Virus record (IMG/VR): IMGVR_UViG_3300027782_000304
Location: 1 to 27,142 of that record
DNA: 27,142 nt
Direction: 5' to 3' (one strand)
DNA from: a virus
Below are positions 1 to 7,558 of the stretch, piece by piece (position 1 is the first letter of the stretch; every line of letters begins with the position of its first letter). A program made the translations under genes and the position numbers. The notes beneath the pieces were generated by a model. The model was not told the DNA's origin, made no database searches, and worked only from the letters and a program-made list of their open reading frames with translations.

Positions 1-555
1 GGTAGGGCGCACAAACGCAAACTCATCTGCGTATAGTAACGAAATACTCATACCTCGACCAGTGTTTTCTGTTGTAGTAGCACTCACTATGCGACTACCA
101 TTGTCAAAGTCTATACTACCCTTGTTGTAACTCACAGCACCTGCACGTATGTAGTCCGGCACGCTTTCATAAGCATAGCGTATACGTTGCATGATTTCTT
201 GTGAGCCTGTGTATTTGTGTGCGGCAATCAGGATAGTGCTGTCGGGAACGAACATAGCATACCAGAGTAGATATCCAGCAGCACTTGTTGATTTACCTGT
301 TTGCCGAGGCATCAATGAGATGCTGAATCGGTAGTTATGGTATGAATGGATTAGACGTTTTTGATATTCAAATGGTTTATACAGCATACGTCCTTGGACA
401 GGATGCTGTATATAGAAGTAGTTACTCATAAAGTACTCAGGACCCGTAACAGGATCTGCGCACTTTGCGAATTCTCTTAATTGTTCTTCTGTAAAAGATT
501 CCTTGGTATGAGGTTTCTTTACTAGAACGCTGTCTGTACCTTTAGCTGTTGCCAT
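1..555 (-). CDS. gp17: Large terminase subunit (T4 gp17-like), C-terminal part outside window
   Basis: ATPase/nuclease motor that packages DNA into the prohead through the portal. Only the first 185 residues are present; the frame is open to base 1. A Walker A loop MPRQTGKST lies at about residues 82-91, preceded by an aromatic segment with FEYQKRLI, as in T4 gp17. A Walker B-type strand SLLYADEFAF lies near residues 169-179, with D-E as the expected acidic pair. The nuclease domain lies beyond the left edge. The ATG at 555 precedes an N-terminal stretch of normal length for the family; no strong ribosome-binding site is visible before it. It is the last minus-strand gene of the window. Unlike T4, where 16 and 17 are adjacent, here the probable small terminase lies about 5.7 kb upstream. 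Confidence 0.93.
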   Translation of the reverse strand, partial: MATAKGTDSVLVKKPHTKESFTEEQLREFAKCADPVTGPEYFMSNYFYIQHPVQGRMLYKPFEYQKRLIHSYHNYRFSISLMPRQTGKSTSAAGYLLWYAMFVPDSTILIAAHKYTGSQEIMQRIRYAYESVPDYIRAGAVSYNKGSIDFDNGSRIVSATTTENTGRGMSISLLYADEFAFVRPT

Positions 556-591
556 ACTATTACTTATCTTGGCAGGATTGGGTTATTACAA

Positions 592-819
592 TTACCAGGG
601 TTTTTCGCCTGTCATGTATGGTAAACTAAACCATAATTTAAACCATTCTGGAGTACCCGGCTGGATATTGTGTGTGTTTTGATACTGTATTTTTTCGTTG
701 GCAGTTACGCTCATATTACTGCCTTCTGTGCTGACTGACCCTTCACCTTTATATTCCTGTAGGCGGCCAATATTTTGTGTGATGCCAGCTAGTTGTTTGA
801 TTTGATCTAGATCGTCCAT
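592..819 (-). CDS. Small conserved phage protein with LAGI-type motif
   Basis: 75 residues, unknown function. The N-terminus reads DLDQIKQLAGIT, which resembles ELDEIARLAGLT inside the 1117-residue protein encoded at 2264-5617. The C-terminus is aromatic and proline-rich (PGTPEWFKLWFSLPYMTGEKPW) and ends just upstream of the terminase gene. The shared motif suggests it belongs to the same group of possible internal head proteins; that is inference. A role in packaging is conceivable from its position but not shown by any motif. The gene starts 2 nt after the stop of the upstream gene, so it is translated within the same message. Confidence 0.75.
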   Translation of the reverse strand: MDDLDQIKQLAGITQNIGRLQEYKGEGSVSTEGSNMSVTANEKIQYQNTHNIQPGTPEWFKLWFSLPYMTGEKPW

Positions 820-821
820 GA

Positions 822-1199
822 TTATGATTTACGTTTGATTGGTCCAGTGCGGCCGACTGGGCTGACTTTGTTCACTGAATCTAGTTCCATGCTTCGATGA
901 TCAGGAATGCTGTGGCTGACTTCGCTGTCAACTGTGTTAAATGCACTCTGCATCATTATGTGCTCTTCTTCAGTATATGGGCGTGCAATATTGTGTTTGC
1001 CAAACCACGATTGTTCTGGAACATCTACTGCTTTCGTAGAAACACCATCTGATTTAGCTGCAGCCATCATTATTCGATTAAGATTATAGATACGATCGAT
1101 ACCATCATCTCGCCAAGACCATTCACCCTTGGACGCATATTCAGATCGTTTAGGAATTTTTCCTATTTTACCTTCAATGATTATTTCATTTATTTTCAT
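822..1199 (-). CDS. Putative capsid-targeted small protein (MKINEIIIEG leader)
   Basis: 125 residues, unknown function. The first ten residues MKINEIIIEG resemble the T4 capsid-targeting sequence MKTYQEFIAEA of internal proteins, including a fit to the prohead-protease rule (L/I)-x-E followed by G, A or S, here I-I-E9/G10. The mature part is charged, with WSWRDDGIDRIYNLNRIM and a basic C-terminus GPIKRKS, and has no membrane segment. It lies between two other small genes with 2-3 nt spacings. What is seen is the leader similarity; packaging into the head and cleavage are inferred. Confidence 0.8.
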   Translation of the reverse strand: MKINEIIIEGKIGKIPKRSEYASKGEWSWRDDGIDRIYNLNRIMMAAAKSDGVSTKAVDVPEQSWFGKHNIARPYTEEEHIMMQSAFNTVDSEVSHSIPDHRSMELDSVNKVSPVGRTGPIKRKS

Positions 1200-1202
1200 A
1201 TA

Positions 1203-1658
1203 TTACCACTTGCGACATGACCAGTAGCGTGCTTTGGTACGAGGTCCAGGATTAGCACAATTGTGACGTGCTCTAAAACTTTTACGTCTTGCTGGAATAT
1301 ATTTCTTAATACGCATGTTGGGATCACCAAAGTTTACTTTTTTGATGTTGCCAGTCTTAGGATCCTTAACATAAACCTTAAACTTCTTAACATCGCCACG
1401 CATAGGCTTACCAAGAGGTACTTTACGGCCATGATACTCTGCTTCATCCAACTGCTGATCTTCGTTATACCACATTTCACCATATGCTTCGTAAAATTCA
1501 TCTCCCTCGTAGGTTTCTTCGATGGGCACGCAGTTATTTACACGTACACCACCTTTGACTTTGGTCTTGGGATTACCAATCTTTTTACCTTTCCAACACT
1601 TAGGATCTAAGCGTTGACTGGTTGCTTTTGCTTCAGTAATGATCTCAATGATTTTCAT
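1203..1658 (-). CDS. Basic Cys-containing protein with capsid-targeting-like leader
   Basis: 151 residues. The N-terminus MKIIEIITEAK closely matches the leader of the next gene and fits a T4-type prohead-protease site (I-T-E9/A10). Two modules follow that I recognise from uncharacterised proteins of aquatic T4-like phages: LDPKCWKGKK...GGVRVNNCVP at about residues 17-44, and a basic C-terminal module beginning GRKVPLGKPMRGDVKKFKVY at about 77 and ending TKARYWSCRKW. Cysteines occur as CWKG, NNC, HNC and WSC and could bind a metal or form a small fold. The C-terminal 40 residues are very rich in Arg and Lys, which would suit contact with packaged DNA, but no function is established. The start is 1 nt after the upstream stop. 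Confidence 0.83.
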   Translation of the reverse strand: MKIIEIITEAKATSQRLDPKCWKGKKIGNPKTKVKGGVRVNNCVPIEETYEGDEFYEAYGEMWYNEDQQLDEAEYHGRKVPLGKPMRGDVKKFKVYVKDPKTGNIKKVNFGDPNMRIKKYIPARRKSFRARHNCANPGPRTKARYWSCRKW

Positions 1659-1659
1659 T

Positions 1660-2262
1660 TTATACCGACCAAAATTGTTTTAGATGTGTTAGAGTTGCGT
1701 CTATATCAGCATCAGGATTAAACTCACCGTCTTCATCGTGAAACGCTGCTTCTGCTTGCTTAAAGGCATTATTTCTAGCATCAAAAGTTCTGCTGTCAAT
1801 CATCTCATCATCATAGTCTGCTCTTAGAGCATCATCTGTAAAATCCATAGCCCAAACTACTTCATCGAGATTTTTAGGTCCTGATACTAGTATGCGTCTT
1901 AGCTTTTTATTTGTAAGATGATCAAATGTCTGTGATTCATATAAATCGTCTTCGTCTTCATCACGATCGTTTAGGATACTGCGTAGGCTAGGAATACTAC
2001 CTGGTTGGCGGCGATCGCTTAACCAGCTTTCTAAGTGTGGCTCTAAGTAACTACGTATCTGACCTGCAAATGGACCTGGAACTTCACGACCATAGCGTGC
2101 TAGGTTGTTAGCAATACCAACAGCATGTCGCAATGTTTCGTCTAGTTCATCTAGCATGTCGCTGATCTGAGCTAGGTCAACAGCTTCTTCCTGGATAGGT
2201 TGCCCTGCGGCAATAGCATCAAGTCTGTCAATGTATTCTTTTAATAGGTCTTTGCTACTCAT
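1660..2262 (-). CDS. Acidic helical protein of unknown function
   Basis: 200 residues, not recognised. The N-terminal 50 residues look helical and are acidic (LKEYIDRLDAIAAGQ, then DMLDELDETLRHAVGIANNL). A strongly acidic linker DRDEDEDDLYE lies near 98-110, and the C-terminal part is also acidic. I-Q-E appears near residue 23 as a possible T4-type prohead-protease site. No membrane segment or catalytic motif is seen. The start is preceded by AAGG, and the gene begins 1 nt after the stop of the 1117-residue protein. Acidic, helical composition would suit a scaffold or prohead-core component, but that is inference from composition and neighbours only. Confidence 0.8.
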   Translation of the reverse strand: MSSKDLLKEYIDRLDAIAAGQPIQEEAVDLAQISDMLDELDETLRHAVGIANNLARYGREVPGPFAGQIRSYLEPHLESWLSDRRQPGSIPSLRSILNDRDEDEDDLYESQTFDHLTNKKLRRILVSGPKNLDEVVWAMDFTDDALRADYDDEMIDSRTFDARNNAFKQAEAAFHDEDGEFNPDADIDATLTHLKQFWSV

Positions 2263-2263
2263 A

Positions 2264-5200
2264 TTATACCTTAATGTCGTCGATCATTGATTGATAATCG
2301 TTCCATAACATATTTTGGATAGCTTCCTTAACTGCCATTGGATTGTCGCCTGGGTATTCTTTTTTATACTGACGTTTAGCACGATTTAAATCAGCTCCAG
2401 CTGGGATCGCAGCATCTGTTCCTGCCACTTCTTCACGAGGTGTGTTTGTGTATTCTATCTCACGTTCTTTAGGGCTATCTTCTTCAAGTGATTCGCAACC
2501 ACAAGGAGCAGACCCACATGTACCACATGATTGTTCTGCTGGTTGTGCCTGTATTGCAACCACTGGCATACCACTTAACTTACGGATTAGATTAACTACA
2601 TCTTCTTCACCATTGGCTGATACATTAACGTTAATATCTTCTTTTACTGTATATCGTTTACCGTCCACTTCAAACTCCTTTTCGCCTGCGGCTTTTGCAG
2701 CTGCTAGAGCGCCTGAAAATTCATTACCTTCGCCTACTTCAGCTTCACCAACTAATACTTCATCTTCAACATCTTTGATAGGAGTAGTATCAACACCTGC
2801 AGCTGCTAAGAACATTTCCTTTTTAAATCTTGGATTTTGTTGCTTGAATATATCTGCGTGGTACATGGCCAATTCTGTTCTTTTTGCCATATCTGGAATA
2901 GATTTAAGTAAGTCTGCTACCATGCGGAAGTCTTTACGTGTTGCGGCTTCATTTAATTCTTCTTCGCTACAGCCCATGCCTTCGTCCATGGCTTTTTCAT
3001 CTTCACAACAGCAAGGATCAGCATTGCATTTTGGGCAACCTGCATAGGTTAATGGGCTTGCTGAGTCACCTGGAACCTTTGAATCGTAGTTTTCACGTGT
3101 TAAACCGGCTAGTCTGGCAATTTCATCTAATTCTTGTACAGCATCTACAGTTGGTTGTTCACTGACAAATGCGTTCATTGGTGCACCACATTCCATGGCT
3201 TCTTTTTCTTTGCTGGCACAGAAGTGACCATATGATGTAGCACAGTCGCTTAGGAAATCTTCATCGTAGTGTACTAACCAACGAGCTGCCTTTGGTGTTA
3301 GTTTCATTTCAATCAGTTCGTCATACACTGCTTTAACAAACGCTTCTGAATTTGCATCTAAGTGTGGTTGTTCATCACAAAGAACTCTACCAATTGTTTC
3401 ATATGTGTATTCACTGCTTTCTGCGTTACGGCTTTCTGCTAGTTTGTGTCCTCTAATAGCAGCAACTTCTTTGCCTTTAAAACCATGAGGTTTGGCTACT
3501 TTGTTCCAATCTGCCTTAGTAAAATCTTTAGCAGACTTGTAGCCTTTCTTATCAGCGATACTAGTCAAATCTTTTGTTACTTTATCGGCGGCTGAAGGTC
3601 GACCTTCTTCAACTTGACCTTTGTTATGTGCTTTCCATGTAGTAGCATAGGCAATTGCTTTATCTTTACCAGATAAATGACCATCTTTGCTTAAAGATTT
3701 TTTAATGCCTTTAACCATACGTTCAGCTTTAGCACCTGGAGGCGCTACTTCATCTAAATCATCTTTATCTTCGTCATCTTTTTGTGCTGATCCACCATAA
3801 GCTCGACCTTTAACAAAACGTGAGGCTGACTTATAGTCATCATCCTTTTCAGCACGTTCATCTTCTTGTTTGTCTTTAAGTGCTTGTAGACGTTTACGTT
3901 TAGCAACTGCATCAGAATCAACTTCTGCTGGCTCGTGTTTTTTAGCATCTTTGGCCGCTTGCTTCATTGGCTCATCAGTGTCGCCATCTTTGTCAAGATC
4001 TAAGAAGTCTGGTTTAGCAGCTTCACCTAATTTCTTACCATTGGCAGCGGCTTTTTGGAATGCTTTCTTACCGTATTTTTTACGACCAATTGCGGCTGCA
4101 ACGGCTTCTGGGTTTTCAGCACTGCCACCTTTCTTAATTGCGGCTACTGTTTTTTTAAAGCCCATGTATTTTTCCATCAGGCTTTCTGCTACTTGTTCTA
4201 AGTTTTTCATACTTGGGTTTCCTAGGTTTTCTTCTAAATCTGTTCCACGTGATCCTTGCGGCAATTCAAAACTAAAGCCTGACGGCTTTTGTTGTGCTGT
4301 ATCCGTAGCAAACATGTCTAACGTTTGACCTTTTTTCATTGGTGGTTTTTTTGTCTGTGGTCTGTTAACGTTAGCGATGTAGGCCAATAATTGATCTGCA
4401 TCAGCCAAAGTGTAGTTAAAAAAGTTATCTTTGTCTTTAGACGTTATCACACGTTTTGTCAATGATTGTAGTAGTTTGACCACGTTAGCTAAAGATAAAT
4501 TCAATGTGCGGCCATTGGCAAAATCAAGTTTCACTGCTGGTGGTGGTGGATTTCTCCATTCTGCAGGTGCTTCACCCGGATATTTCAAAGCAGCTTGGTA
4601 TTGTGTATGATCTGCCATGAAATTTGCTATTTTCATAGCATTTTTTTGTCCATCTCCAGTCACTGGTTCTGTACTATCTCCGTCAACCTCTTGAATGCTT
4701 TCGGCAGCCTGTCTAAATTGTTGTGGGATCACTTTTGTAAGTTTAGAAAAATCAACATCAGTTACGTTGTCTGATTGTTTGGCTGGTTGTACTGCCTGCG
4801 GTGTTGATTGAGATGTTGCTTGTGGAGCTGTAGTAATTTGTTTTACCGTAGATTGCAATCGATTTGGTTCTTGTGCTACTGTGTTTGTTGCTGCATTTGT
4901 TTTAGATTTACTTACAGCCGGTGTAACTGCCTGCGCTGGTGCTGGCGCTTTTGTTGGGAAATTATAAATGTTATTGGCTTCTGGTTCTGTTTTTGATGCC
5001 GCAGGTTGGGAAGCTTTTTGTGTTTTTATTTCTGGATCTGCTATCTGCTGTATTGGAGCAGTTGGATCTGCGGCTATTGCGGCTTTGGCAGCATCAGTAT
5101 CTTTTTCAATTTGTTGTGCTGCTTGTGCAGTATAATGATCTTGTGCTGTAAGCTGGCCCGATGCTACTTTAGCATTTAACTTTTTAAATCTGTCATTCAT

Positions 5201-5617
5201 CTGATCTGTTACTGCTTGTGCTTTTTTAATCAGCATGCGATCTTCTTCTTCTGCGGCTTTTGCACGTTCTAGTTCTTCATCTTGTTTAGCAATATGATAA
5301 ACCATAGCTTCTAAATCATTTTTGGCACCTGGACGACTAAATCTCGCCTTGGTCAACAGTTGATTGATAGTTGCATCTGCACTGGTAATGTCCCCTGCAT
5401 CAGATTGTTTAATTTTTTCTGCTGATTTTCTTTTCTTTTTTTCAGCAACAATATTTTCGTTAAATGCTGCGTATTTTTTCTCAAGACCAGTAACTGCTTC
5501 CATGATATCACCGCGAGGATCTACGCTTTCGTAGACAGGCTCAGCAGTTGATACAGGATTCTCTTTAGGCACAAGCCCATTGAGTTTTCCTAAGATATCA
5601 TAGATATTGTTGCTCAT
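2264..5617 (-). CDS. 1117-residue multimodular mosaic protein, putative internal head polyprotein
   Basis: Very large protein built of short modules joined by acidic or low-complexity linkers. The first ~60 residues resemble N-termini of other phage core-type proteins. About 170-290 is rich in Ala, Gln, Pro and Thr. A Lys/Ala-rich helical module KYMGFKKTVAAIKKG follows at about 469-532. An EF-hand-like loop DLDKDGDTDEP lies near 538-548 but lacks the usual Glu at position 12. A PPGAKAERMVKGIKK module spans about 625-670. A Cys-rich segment CPKCNADPCCCEDE is near 857, TRKDFRMVADLL is at about 893-942, a VSANGEEDVVNLIRKLSG module is near 994-1015, and CGTCGSAPCGC is near 1027. Several modules are familiar from uncharacterised aquatic T4-like phage proteins. 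E532, E623, E671, E728, E890, E958 and E963 each follow (L/V)-x and lie at or near module borders, as T4 prohead protease would require. AAGGA precedes the ATG. Function is unknown. Confidence 0.88.
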   Translation of the reverse strand: MSNNIYDILGKLNGLVPKENPVSTAEPVYESVDPRGDIMEAVTGLEKKYAAFNENIVAEKKKRKSAEKIKQSDAGDITSADATINQLLTKARFSRPGAKNDLEAMVYHIAKQDEELERAKAAEEEDRMLIKKAQAVTDQMNDRFKKLNAKVASGQLTAQDHYTAQAAQQIEKDTDAAKAAIAADPTAPIQQIADPEIKTQKASQPAASKTEPEANNIYNFPTKAPAPAQAVTPAVSKSKTNAATNTVAQEPNRLQSTVKQITTAPQATSQSTPQAVQPAKQSDNVTDVDFSKLTKVIPQQFRQAAESIQEVDGDSTEPVTGDGQKNAMKIANFMADHTQYQAALKYPGEAPAEWRNPPPPAVKLDFANGRTLNLSLANVVKLLQSLTKRVITSKDKDNFFNYTLADADQLLAYIANVNRPQTKKPPMKKGQTLDMFATDTAQQKPSGFSFELPQGSRGTDLEENLGNPSMKNLEQVAESLMEKYMGFKKTVAAIKKGGSAENPEAVAAAIGRKKYGKKAFQKAAANGKKLGEAAKPDFLDLDKDGDTDEPMKQAAKDAKKHEPAEVDSDAVAKRKRLQALKDKQEDERAEKDDDYKSASRFVKGRAYGGSAQKDDEDKDDLDEVAPPGAKAERMVKGIKKSLSKDGHLSGKDKAIAYATTWKAHNKGQVEEGRPSAADKVTKDLTSIADKKGYKSAKDFTKADWNKVAKPHGFKGKEVAAIRGHKLAESRNAESSEYTYETIGRVLCDEQPHLDANSEAFVKAVYDELIEMKLTPKAARWLVHYDEDFLSDCATSYGHFCASKEKEAMECGAPMNAFVSEQPTVDAVQELDEIARLAGLTRENYDSKVPGDSASPLTYAGCPKCNADPCCCEDEKAMDEGMGCSEEELNEAATRKDFRMVADLLKSIPDMAKRTELAMYHADIFKQQNPRFKKEMFLAAAGVDTTPIKDVEDEVLVGEAEVGEGNEFSGALAAAKAAGEKEFEVDGKRYTVKEDINVNVSANGEEDVVNLIRKLSGMPVVAIQAQPAEQSCGTCGSAPCGCESLEEDSPKEREIEYTNTPREEVAGTDAAIPAGADLNRAKRQYKKEYPGDNPMAVKEAIQNMLWNDYQSMIDDIKV

Positions 5618-5626
5618 TAATAGTCC

Positions 5627-6229
5627 TTATTTTGCTTTAGGTATTGTATTTTGATGACTACCTACTGGACTTAACTCGCCAGGTGCTACATCATTTAATG
5701 TTTTACCATCAGCAGACCCATTACCTTCAATTTTAACTTTAGGTGTTTTGTTTAATTCTTTAAGGATAGTTTCTGCACCAGCATAGGCTTTGCTTGCGGC
5801 TTTTTGATCTGCGTCAGCTGCTGGGTAAGGTTTTGTTAGTTCTGCATCACCTTGTTTGTATTCTTTAATTTCGCTTTCACCATCTATGTTCCAACGCCAA
5901 ATTTCTTCTGGATTATATTTAGGAATCACCACCACGTTAGCTGTAGGACAACCTAGGCGTTCAGCAACGATACTACGTAATTGTGCATCGTTTACTGGAT
6001 ATTTCAACACAGCATCCATGATATATACTTCACTGTTTGGAATATTAGGGAAGTCGATGTCGTTGGCTTTTATTAGTAAGCGTTTTGCTTCACTCACACT
6101 TTCTACAGCGTATTTTGCAAGACCAACTTTCAGATCATCTAATTTATCAGCTGGATTGCAGTTAGCAATTTTAATACGGAATTCATAAGTTTTTTGAACT
6201 TCTGAAAGGTATTTTAAAAAGTTTTTCAT
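5627..6229 (-). CDS. Conserved T4-like phage protein with MKNFLKYLSE leader
   Basis: 200 residues. The N-terminus MKNFLKYLSEVQKTYEF resembles the T4 capsid-targeting sequence, with L-S-E10/V11 as the candidate cleavage point. The core EFRIKIANC...ESVSEAKRL...VYIMDAVLKYPVNDAQLRSIVA...ANVVVI is a conserved alpha/beta domain that I recall from uncharacterised aquatic T4-like phage proteins. The C-terminal ~60 residues are polar and probably flexible. It lies 9 nt before the 1117-residue gene and has its own late promoter, GATAAATA at 6251-6258, 21 nt before the ATG, plus an AGGA ribosome-binding site. It therefore heads the late message for the putative internal-head cluster down to terminase. 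Confidence 0.86.
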   Translation of the reverse strand: MKNFLKYLSEVQKTYEFRIKIANCNPADKLDDLKVGLAKYAVESVSEAKRLLIKANDIDFPNIPNSEVYIMDAVLKYPVNDAQLRSIVAERLGCPTANVVVIPKYNPEEIWRWNIDGESEIKEYKQGDAELTKPYPAADADQKAASKAYAGAETILKELNKTPKVKIEGNGSADGKTLNDVAPGELSPVGSHQNTIPKAK

Positions 6230-6249
6230 ATGTTTATATCCTATTAGTG

Positions 6250-6750
6250 TTATTTATCAGTTTTACCCAAGATCTGCTTGAGTAATTCGTTGCGATCCAG
6301 TACTACTGCGTGTCCGTCTTCTGCATCAATTATCTTATCGCCATCCGATTTGTTATTATCTTTGGCAATTTGTGCGTCTAATCGGGCCTTTTTCAGCTGT
6401 AAATCAACCATACGTAGCTTCTTATCCAGCTTGGCTTGCTTGGCTGTAATAGCATGTCCTAGCAGGGTGCCTGCTGTGGCTAGGATGTGTCCGCTGAAGC
6501 GTGCTTCAACGTTCATGCCTAGATCAATTAGGTCCTGGAATTTTTCTTTAGCAAGGTCGCTGAGATCATCTAGCTCTTTATCGCTAGTGTCTAGATCGTT
6601 TACATAGGGTAGTGCCGCATCAATCTTATCAATTGCAGTGTCTACTGCTTTGATGATTTCACGATTTTCTTCGATGGTACTGTTGGCTTCTTCTAAGGTT
6701 GTAGTGTCAGAAGGTGGTAGGTTAAATAGTTCTTCTAGTTTTTGTGTCAT
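6250..6750 (-). CDS. gp16: Probable small terminase subunit (T4 gp16-like)
   Basis: 166 residues, almost entirely helical and charged. The N-terminal acidic part carries repeated helices (EENREIIKAVDTAIDKIDAAL). The central segment VEARFSGHILATAGTLLGHA followed by KLDKKLRMVDLQLKKARLDAQ resembles the oligomerisation core of T4 gp16 and its aquatic relatives, which regulate the gp17 ATPase and recognise DNA for packaging. The identification is by general resemblance and composition, not by a diagnostic motif. It lies next to the head-completion gene gp4 and starts 11 nt after it. Another helical structural protein is the alternative. Confidence 0.6.
   Translation of the reverse strand: MTQKLEELFNLPPSDTTTLEEANSTIEENREIIKAVDTAIDKIDAALPYVNDLDTSDKELDDLSDLAKEKFQDLIDLGMNVEARFSGHILATAGTLLGHAITAKQAKLDKKLRMVDLQLKKARLDAQIAKDNNKSDGDKIIDAEDGHAVVLDRNELLKQILGKTDK
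6251..6258 (-). promoter_or_regulatory. Late promoter -10 element GATAAATA
   Basis: GATAAATA on the minus strand, 21 nt before the ATG of the 5627-6229 gene, matching the T4 late consensus TATAAATA and the spacing seen before gp13, gp14 and the tube-fold baseplate gene. It lies at the very end of the probable gp16 gene, so it separates packaging expression from the internal-head cluster. Confidence 0.72.
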
Positions 6751-6761
6751 AGTAGAAGTAT

Positions 6762-7193
6762 TTACCGCTTCTGATTTTTGAAGATATCGTATTCGGTAAC
6801 TACTCTAAAACGCATACCATTAGCACGAGCCCAACTATCTGCAGCAGCCCATTTGGCCATGTTAATTGCCACTGACAGTTTGTCACGATAACTACGAGCC
6901 GACTCCATAGTAGCTTCTTTGCTGGGTTTGATTTCTACTAATTCTGTGTGTTTGCGTTGGTTAGCATCTACATAGACTACTAGGAAATCTGGAACATATA
7001 TTGTCTGTTTGCCACTGACTGGATTATAGTAAGGAATTTTAACTCCTTCGCTAGCCCATGTTAACACCGCGGGATTATTGTCACAGAAGCTCATAAATGT
7101 AAATTCCCAACTGCTGCGATATGTAGGCAGGCGTTTGCCCATATATTTGTCAGAATTTTTAATTTGATATTTACCGCTGGCGTATTTAGACAT
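6762..7193 (-). CDS. gp4: Head completion protein gp4-like (nuclease fold)
   Basis: 143 residues, close to T4 gp4 (about 150). The order of motifs matches T4 gp4: N-terminal SGKYQIKNSDKYMGKRLPTYRSSWEF, then WASEGVKIPYYNP, a PDFLVVYVDANQRKHTELVEIKP segment, and C-terminal WAAADSWARANGMRFRVVTE. The PD...E-x-K spacing (P-D-F, then V-E-I-K) and the preceding Ser-Trp-Glu are typical of TnsA-like endonuclease folds. In T4, gp4 acts on filled heads before tail joining. All expected acidic/Lys positions look intact. It lies 2 nt after the upstream gene in the same minus-strand operon. Confidence 0.88.
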   Translation of the reverse strand: MSKYASGKYQIKNSDKYMGKRLPTYRSSWEFTFMSFCDNNPAVLTWASEGVKIPYYNPVSGKQTIYVPDFLVVYVDANQRKHTELVEIKPSKEATMESARSYRDKLSVAINMAKWAAADSWARANGMRFRVVTEYDIFKNQKR

Positions 7194-7195
7194 GA

Positions 7196-7558
7196 TTACG
7201 CTAGCACTGCTCGTATAACATATTTACTGGTCTGTGGACTATTGCTTAATCCTAATAGGCTAGTGCCTACACGGTTGATATTAAGAAACATGGTTAGATA
7301 CGAATTAAGATCGCCGGGACTTAATTTACGGAATTCGTCAATGATTTCCATTGGACGTATACCTTGACTCTGCGCAGTATACAGCACGGCCGCGGCCAAT
7401 GCCGTACCGCTGTCTTTATTGCCAGTGACTGTTTGAAAGTATCCAATTATCGCATCATGCGTGTTTTCACTGACCGATTCAGTTTGTTTGAAAAAATTAT
7501 CAAAAAATTCTGTCGTATTAGCAGTTGGTGAAAATGGTGGTAGATTTCCGTAGATCAT
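7196..7558 (-). CDS. Conserved small virion-associated protein, function unknown
   Basis: 120 residues, not assigned. A polar N-terminus is followed by three or four predicted helices: HDAIIGYFQTVTGN, GTALAAAVLYTAQSQG, PMEIIDEFRKLSPGDLNSYL and FLNINRVGTSLLGL, ending KYVIRAVLA. I recall similar short proteins next to tail genes in aquatic T4-like phages, without a known role. It overlaps the upstream tube-fold gene by 1 nt (TAATG) and sits 2 nt before gp4, so it is co-translated with structural proteins. It does not resemble T4 gp53, which neighbours gene 4 in T4. Confidence 0.82.
   Translation of the reverse strand: MIYGNLPPFSPTANTTEFFDNFFKQTESVSENTHDAIIGYFQTVTGNKDSGTALAAAVLYTAQSQGIRPMEIIDEFRKLSPGDLNSYLTMFLNINRVGTSLLGLSNSPQTSKYVIRAVLA

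Noticed and set aside
2442-3047. 201-codon plus-strand open frame within the mosaic gene
   Set aside because: Mirror frame of a strongly supported minus-strand gene; its Ser/Ala-rich translation has no family features and no ribosome-binding site fits.
6759-6766. GGTAAATA upstream of gp16 as a late promoter
   Set aside because: It is formed by the last codons and stop of gp4 and lies only 8 nt before the ATG, too near compared with the 20-21 nt spacing of the other late elements.
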